From contig NC_058508.1 of the NCBI RefSeq assembly GCF_020382885.2, forward strand, positions 6,936,055 through 7,000,054: a stretch of 64,000 bases of DNA. The letters are read 5' to 3'. Each line of letters opens with the position of its first letter. The first letter of the stretch is position 1. This document shows positions 57,101-64,000 of the stretch, in pieces. A model generated the notes under the pieces. It was not told the DNA's origin, ran no database searches, and saw only the letters and a program-made list of their open reading frames with translations. The position numbers and the translations under genes are program-made. Origin of the DNA: Scatophagus argus (lineage: Eukaryota; Chordata; Actinopteri; Scatophagidae).

Positions 57101-60100
57101 CAGCAGCTGTGGGCCCTGTGTTTGAACTCTAGCTCACATGGGCAGAGCGAGGGAGGGCCGCAGGGTGAAGAGGCAATGGGAGAGGGGACGGATGCCTGAC
57201 AAACTTGCCATCTCCCTCTCCCCTTTCATCTCCCTCTCCCAGCATCAAACAACAAACCCTTTCATTCAGGCATCTTTGCGGCCAGCCTTCCTCAGACCCG
57301 CGAGGCCCCCACCCGTTCACGCTGCTTAATTCAATGTTCCGAGAAAAACTCATGATTGGAAAGTGACTTTTTTATCCTCGCCCTTTTCCATATCTCCCCC
57401 TAAGAGGCATCACCCCTCTTCCTGGTCTTCCTAACACTGTTTTTAATTCAAAAACTGGTTCTATCTTGTATACACAAAGCCAGGTCAGTCCACTCTCAGA
57501 TCTGGACGACACAGTGATGGAGAAAAACATGTCAAGTGAGCTTTCAGTGATTCATATGGTTAAGATGCCAGAGCATTACACTATTTTTTAAAGGATGTTA
57601 CAATAGGCTGCTTATTATAGTACCTTGAGTTCAACTTTTTTGAAAGACTAGCATACACTCTGATACTGATGCAGGAAATTGTTAGGTAGCCAATCAGAAA
57701 CTGTGAGCCGGCTAATGTTAGAGTTTGTCCACTGAGTGACAAAGATGTGAATGACTCAGATCAGCCCAGCATTTGCACATTGACATAATCGAGTGAGCAA
57801 ATGACCTCCTTCAGTTCAGTAGCTCCTCTCCAGTTTACAAACATGATGCCAACCAGGCTGTCTTAAAACAACAGTGATTATATTAATACTATGAACTTGA
57901 GTATTATGTAGACAAAGTAACAGAAACACAATCAAAAACAAGCATGTGAAATTTCCACAGTGCTAACTGAAGCATCTTCAGTGCACTGCTTATACATTTA
58001 AAGCTACGATGATGACTGCAGCAAGATACAAGAATGCTTGTATCTTATGCATAAAAGGAATTGTTACTAAACCTCTGGTTGACAATGAGCAACAATGACC
58101 AAAGCTTCCAGTTTGCTTACTTTTTACTGACAAAGCTCTTCCATGAACTCTTCCATGATTTTCACTGAAATGACTTCAGGCTGTTTGTGCTCATTTTCCA
58201 GTTTAGAAGGTACATGACTCTAAAAGGACTGCAGTGTAGGACAACGGTTGCACAATAAATCCTACTTTCACGTAAGTATTGATGTTTGTTTTTGCTGAAT
58301 CTGATTTAGAGAGGTGTTAATTCAACTTTCTGGTCATTTTTGAGGTCATATGAGGTGCTGCTGAAGTGTGTTGTGTTATAGGCCTACTGAGATGTGTTTG
58401 TTTCCCTTATTCATTTCAGTGGGATCAAAAACAATCTCATTCATTTATCTTACTCTCATTTGAGTCAAATTAATCTGATACAGGCAATCCCTCTGCTCTA
58501 ATTAAAGACTGAACCTTTGACTGGAAACGTACACCACTTGTGACTGTGTGAAATAAAACAACAACGTAACCTAACAGATAGGCATGCATATCTCCGGACA
58601 ATAAAGTCCATGAGGTTGCATGCAGCGGCAGAAGACATTCAGAGCATTTAAGATTTGTAAAAGAGTATCATCAACAAAATGTTAAATAAGCATCAAAATT
58701 AAACTTCTCATTTTGGATCATTTCATCTTTCATAATGTTTTATTTTTATATATTATTTATTTACTCATGGTGACGCATGACAATATGTTCAATAAAATTT
58801 AATTCTGTTAAAGCAATTCTAATTTCAATTTTCTATACTGTCTTGTAACGTATGCATTATATTTTTTAAAATTATATGTTTTGTATGTAAAGTCTGAATG
58901 AGTATTAGGTGTTAGGCAAAATAGGTTTATTCATGCATTAATATATGAATGCCTCAAATGATGATATATTTTGAATTAAAATCCTTTCACAGAAACAGCT
59001 GTCAAATAAATAGTGATGTTAAAAGTGTGATTCCCTTTAAATTCAGTAAATAAGCAGAAATATAAAGAGCATCAAATGGAAAATCTCAAGTGAAGTACAA
59101 AAAGCAATTCTGAAGAACAGTAGTCGAGCAAATACATGCTTTCCACCGCTGTTTTCAAATATCTAAAATGGATATTGTTGTGCCCAGCTACCCAGAAGTC
59201 AAGCTAAATTAGATATTTTATGAGAATTTTGTTTTGTGCCCAGGGAGACAAACATTCTGTGAGAGAATCATTAAAACTGAACATTTTTAGAGAGGCACAT
59301 CATCGCTGTGCAGTGATGTCCCAAACAGCACCCAGACAGACGTGCAGCAGAAACACCCTAACAAAGGGCACCCTTGTTCCCTGCTGAATTCTTGAACATC
59401 AGTTTCTGCATTTTCCTGAAAATGTCTCAATCTCCACGTCCCTCGCCTCTCATTCCGCCCAATTATCATTTTTCAAGCATGTCCCCTCATCCTACAGAGA
59501 TGGGTTGTTTTGTAGCTTCCAAATCTTACCATGAAATCTGTGTGTAGGGACATGTGACAGCTTTTACTCCCACAAAACCTGTGCATACTATACACACATT
59601 TAAACTGCGTGTTGGATAAAGCGACGTAGCCATAAAAGAGTAATGTGACTGATTTTGCTCCGAGAGGAAGAGGTGAGACAGTTGCGAGGGACACAAGGCA
59701 GCATTGAGGGTTTTCTCCCTTTTTCTTCCTGAATCGTCCCCTTTTTTTCTTTCCCCTTTGTTGCCCTCACAGCTGCAGCAAGGCTCAGCAATCCCACAGC
59801 TTTAAAGGCCAGTCTTGGTCGATGCAAAAGGGTGTGATGCTTCTCAGTGTGTTATTGGCTGTTCAGTGCATCTGTGCTCATAAAAAAGTAATCAGTGCAA
59901 ACCTGAATACATGGCACCAAAGGTTAAATGTCATGTGTAGCTGAAGTGTGTCCAAGTCAGAGTATTCACTCCCAGCCAACTACTGTAATTTTCAACTGTA
60001 TTATTTTTAGCAAAAAGGAATCTGATTTGTCAGTCATTGAGTTATAATCAATAAAGTCAATACCAGCTAACATATAAGAAGATTTCCGTACTCTATAATG

Positions 60101-60998
60101 TTAATCATTATAGGTCATAACAATGCTCTGGTTTGTCACGGTTATATAATAGGCTTTTTGTTGTGCGTGTGATTGTGGTTGTTTACACTAAATTCCTGAG
60201 TGGTATTGTCACTTGCCTGAAAAGTCATAAGTCAAATGAAATGACAGCAGAATCCATTGAACTTCAAATGAAGTTAATTAATGCAGTACAGATGCATGCA
60301 GCCCTTTGCTTTATTGCAAGGGGTGATACACAGTGCAGATATGTTGAAAGGGAGCAACATACATGCTAACCAAGTTGCATCAAAGTGTTTCAAGCTTGGG
60401 CTATGGCCAGATTAAGATCTTACAACAGTCTTCTGCCTTGTTAGCAGCTATGTGAGCTTGTGCTCAAAGGCACAGCAGTGCTTTGAGCTAATTGCTAATG
60501 CTAACATTAAACTAATTTGCTGACAATGACGGCACTCACATGCTGACAGGTGTAATGTTTACCATGTTCACCATCTTAGATTTTTGTGTTGGCATGCTAA
60601 CATTTGATAATTAGCACTAAATAGTGAAAGTAATTAAGAAAGCAAAAGGCTAAAGGCTACATGTTCAAAGAGCATTTTTCATCACAAATATTAAAAAATA
60701 TGAAGATTATTATTATTTTTTTAAAACATTTTTTTCATTAATCTTTATTCTTTATGATCTAACTTAAACTCCATTTGATGGGCCAAATTAAACTTTTTGG
60801 CTGGCCAACAAACCATTTGGCCCCACACAGCCTGTGACAACAAGAAACATGTGCCAAGTTCGAATAAAGCAAATAAAAGGATTATCACAGAATACCAGCA
60901 GAGATCAGCAACAGGTAACTAAACTCTCTCTCCCTCTCTCTGGCTTACCTGAGACCCTTACCCAAATACCCCCTCCAACACGACTACCCTTCCCCACA
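55223..60998. other. Gene-poor DNA
   Basis: No splice-supported coding exon was found. The stretch holds a duplicated AT-rich unit (TTATAATTAAAAT) near 56507-56532 and GT/GA-rich stretches. Short frames, such as the Arg/Lys-rich one at 55365-55625, lack acceptor and donor support and family resemblance. Confidence 0.5.
57053..57095. repeat. (GT)n(GA)n compound microsatellite
   Basis: About eight GT units followed by about twelve GA units, then a G-rich, CpG-containing stretch to about 57320. Confidence 0.9.
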
Positions 60999-61136
60999 CC
61001 CCCCCCCCCCCCCCCATAATATATCAGTTTTCTTTAGATGTTCCCCCTCTCACAGTTGAAGTAACTAGATTCCTTCCTTTGGCTCGCCAGTGGAGATATG
61101 AAGCAAAGCACACAATAGGCTATTCATTAAGGTAGC

Positions 61137-61169
<33 letters not shown>

Positions 61170-61510
61170 TTCTAAGGTCTCTTTCGGGGAAGTTACATAG
61201 ACTTGCATTGCTTGGGAGACTTAACCCAACCATAACCACTACTTAGCTAACTCTTATCTGGACCACTGACCCAAAAATCAATTGTTTCCCAATTCTAGAC
61301 ACAGATTTTGCCCCCAGTTGCATCAGCCATCCCCAATTAACTTGGCTCAAATTAAGCGTGTCCCCAAGAGTATCCTAAGTCATACACACACACACACCAC
61401 ACACACTCACAAAAGTACATACACTCATACTCACATATAGTCCTCATACTCACACAACATTCCGCCTCACTCCCCAGCTGCAGTCAAAATCCGTCCAAGT
61501 TTGTGCCAGC

Positions 61511-61546
<36 letters not shown>
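60997..61546. repeat. Cluster of simple repeats: poly-C and three (AC)n blocks
   Basis: A run of about 17 C (60999-61015) is followed by AC microsatellites at about 61138-61167, 61383-61406 and 61515-61544. The sequence between them is unremarkable. Such dense simple repeats are prone to length variation and assembly error. Confidence 0.85.
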
Positions 61547-62249
61547 TTTTACCATGCCCCTAACCCTCCTGCCAGTAAGCCTGAGAAAGACAAGATGGAC
61601 ACAAAAGAATAGGAATTTTGGTGGTATGAGCACATAAGCAGGATTCACAGACATGAAAGAGGGGGACCTATTTAAATGTAACACAGATTTATTAAGAAAG
61701 ATGGACGAGAAGAAAAGATCGGAAAGTTCTTGGCGGGAGGGTGGGTTGAATTATTTTTATTACCCGTTTGAAGATTCCCTGACATTTTAATTGGGGATGT
61801 AACTGATATTTATGACTGTTAGGATAATCTATAAATTACGTTTCTCAGCACTTGCCTTTCAATTTATTTTACAATAGTCTCATAAAAACTGAAGGGTGGT
61901 CAGATGCTTAAAAAGAATAAAAAGATGGTTTCTTGAGCAAGACTGTGAATCCCTACCAGTTCCAGCTCTGTCGTTCCATGGCTGACTTTGACCTCTGACC
62001 TCCCCTTAGGAAAGGAACATAAATAGGAATCCAATGATATCTCATTATTCCAGAGAAACTCAAGCCTGAATACTGCTTGTATCGCAAAAAATATGACAGA
62101 CTGGATTACATTTGTAATAACTTAATAACTGCACAAATAGTAGCCCACCGGATCTTTCTGCATGGTTCACTGATCCACTTCAACGGGGGAGCACTGACAA
62201 CACCTGCTCTGCCCTGTCCAGGTGCATGCGGGAGGAGAGAACGAGTGAA

Positions 62250-62941
62250 TGAGAGATAATTAGATTAGGAGTGTCACAGCGCGGTAGAGGTAGATTGTGT
62301 CTGTGGGTAATATATATTCATACATATATATATGGACATACACTGCTCTCGAAAACCTTTGCACATGTGTTAGACTGTCCTGCACACGTGTGCTGAGATT
62401 TTTGTTGATGTTCAGATTTTTTTGACACAACACTAACATCATTACCAGGTAATATTCAACACATTCCTGCTTCTCGTGGGTCAGCAGGAATGTGTTTGTC
62501 AAAAGGAGGAAACAAGCAAAAAGGGCAACACTTCCATCTCGGCACCTTGGTGCTGTCCCTTGCACCGTAACACACGTTCCTAAAGATCCTATCGGCCACA
62601 TCCCAAGACACAGTAGATGTATAACATCTTTATGTAGGTTACAGCAAAGGATGTTTAAACAAGTAAGATTTTATCTTTTTGGTTTGGTTGTGAAATTAGT
62701 AGTGATTACATTTTAATGTCAATAAATTACAGCATATAGATTTAAAAAAATATATGCAGGTATTTATATTCTTATCTGATTGAAGATTATTTTCTCCACA
62801 CCCAGAGTGCAACACACATTCAATTTTTGGTTAAATTATTGCAAATGAGCACATGTATTGTATATTTGTGTATTGGTCACAACTTGTTTATAAAGAGGAC
62901 ACAACCTACACCAGAGAGTACACAGTCACTTCAGTAGCTGC
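62250..62941. other. Non-coding AT-rich DNA
   Basis: Contains a short TATATA run near 62310-62331 and nothing I can assign. Confidence 0.5.
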
Positions 62942-62943
62942 AT

Positions 62944-63250
62944 TTTATTTTTGCTTGTTTGTTTTGTTTTAAAATGTTTTTTGGAGTTTGTTCAGCTACT
63001 CTGAAACATTGTGTTATTAGTTAAGTCTCCAGTTGGGATCAAATTTGCGTCCTGATCGTAAGAGACAGAAAAGAGGTCTAAATAATATTTTGCAGGACTG
63101 AATGGGTTGAGTGGTGGGGACTCCTGGCCACACGGCGATGGTGGTGACAGGACCATATGGCCTGTGTTAGGGTCGTGTTTTATTTTGGCTGCAGACCCAT
63201 ACAGCCTGGCTGTTGACCTTAGACTGTCACTGTCTGTGCTTGACAACAAG
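62944..63250 (-). CDS. Possible 3'-terminal coding exon of an unrecognised gene (partial)
   Basis: On the minus strand an acceptor (AAGCAATGCAG) at 63251-63253 opens a frame of about 86 codons that ends with a stop at 62992-62994, and an AATAAA follows at 62949-62944, 42 nt later. The peptide is balanced rather than low-complexity: LLSSTDSDSLRSTARLYGSA, then KIKHDPNTGHMVLSPPSP and NPFSPAKYYLDLFSVSYDQD. It resembles a Ser/Pro-rich cytoplasmic tail, but I do not recognise the family. No upstream exon was found before the right edge, so the rest of the gene would lie beyond 64000. A chance open frame remains possible. Confidence 0.4.
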
Positions 63251-63253
63251 CTG

Positions 63254-64000
63254 CATTGCTTCAGTGCAGAGACATATTAGAAACTAAAGCTGTTTGGTTT
63301 GCAGGGTGAGCCTCAGTAGTGGCACTGGTTGAACGTGTACAATCAGACTAAATTATTCTCAAAGAATCAAAGACGATCCATTGTTTTTTATGAATTCTGC
63401 AATTTTTTGTTTCTTTTCTTTCTTCTAAAAATAAATTCATTGTGATGCTTTCTCATCAATCACATAACATCACTAAGTAATTGTTTATTCATGCTTATTC
63501 ACTGGGAGCAGGTCACACAGGGACTGATTCTTTCTTAAAAATCTAACAAAAGTACTGTCTCATCTCACTGAAACATTTTTTTGTGGTGTTTAATTTCTTT
63601 CATTTTTTTCCAAAAGTCGCTTAAATGTAATTTTTATTTGAAAGAAAAAGTAAAGCTACTTTAGTAAATAAGGTTTCCTTTTTACAAGGCTTTTCAGATT
63701 GGACTAACAGAAAAATAGGCCAAGAATAGTCTAAATATCAAATACGTTTATAATCTTTGGCTCATGAGAAACTTCTGTCGCTACATTTTATAAGATTTTA
63801 CTGTTGACAGCACAGAGGTATTATATGTCAATATACGCTTTACATATACAACACAGAGTGAATGTTTTGTTTTTTCTAAACGTTTGTCTGTTTCTCTTGT
63901 CTTAATGCCTTTCAGTCTGAACAAAGTCTGAATGTCAAGCATTAACGCATCATTTTTCGGATCTGTTCCTTTTTCTAAAGACAGAAACCCACTGGAAGGC
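63254..64000. other. Non-coding; intron if the exon at 62992-63250 is real
   Basis: AT-rich, with no open frame bounded by splice sites on either strand. I see nothing else in it. Confidence 0.45.

Overview
The window looks like a vertebrate nuclear genome segment, almost certainly from a ray-finned (teleost) fish. Genes are split by GT-AG introns. AC/GT microsatellites are abundant, and several dispersed repeats have a form typical of fish genomes. The protein-coding genes are vertebrate families: an ANKFN1 orthologue, a GIMAP-type GTPase, a KDEL receptor and an inward-rectifier K+ channel. No bacterial, phage, CRISPR, rRNA or tRNA features were seen.

Layout. (1) 1-9384, minus strand: the first six coding exons of an armadillo/HEAT-like gene, probably mei1 (meiosis inhibitor 1), running off the left edge. 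(2) 9.4-12.1 kb: spacer; a possible 5' UTR exon of the next gene follows at 12.1-12.4 kb. (3) 14622-26243, plus strand: a complete 18-exon ankfn1 (ankyrin repeats plus fibronectin III; relative of Drosophila wide awake). Its introns carry a perfect hairpin, a DNA-transposon remnant and a common fish repeat. (4) 28364-29610, minus strand: an isolated fragment of a MAST-family kinase, with two clean exons and one decaying exon. (5) 31983-33303, plus strand: a two-exon GIMAP-like GTPase. (6) 34525-36450, minus strand: a complete five-exon kdelr3. (7) about 41.1-50.3 kb, plus strand: kcnj4 (Kir2.3), whose start codon lies in a 23-nt coding segment 1.9 kb upstream of the large exon. (8) 50.3-64 kb: gene-poor DNA with a LINE 3' end, microsatellites and, at 62.9-63.25 kb on the minus strand, a possible terminal exon of an unrecognised gene continuing to the right.

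KDELR3 and KCNJ4 are neighbours on human 22q13.1 and MEI1 lies on 22q13.2, so the window is broadly syntenic with that region. The genes belong to unrelated pathways (meiosis, neuronal signalling, immune GTPase, ER retrieval, membrane potential), so there is no operon-like cooperation. I found no convincing new multi-gene system. The most rewarding observations are the hidden first coding exon of kcnj4, the decaying MAST fragment, several perfect inverted repeats in introns, and altered short motifs in kcnj4, kdelr3 and the GIMAP gene. All gene models come from reading the sequence and joining exons by splice sites and phase; none was checked against databases.
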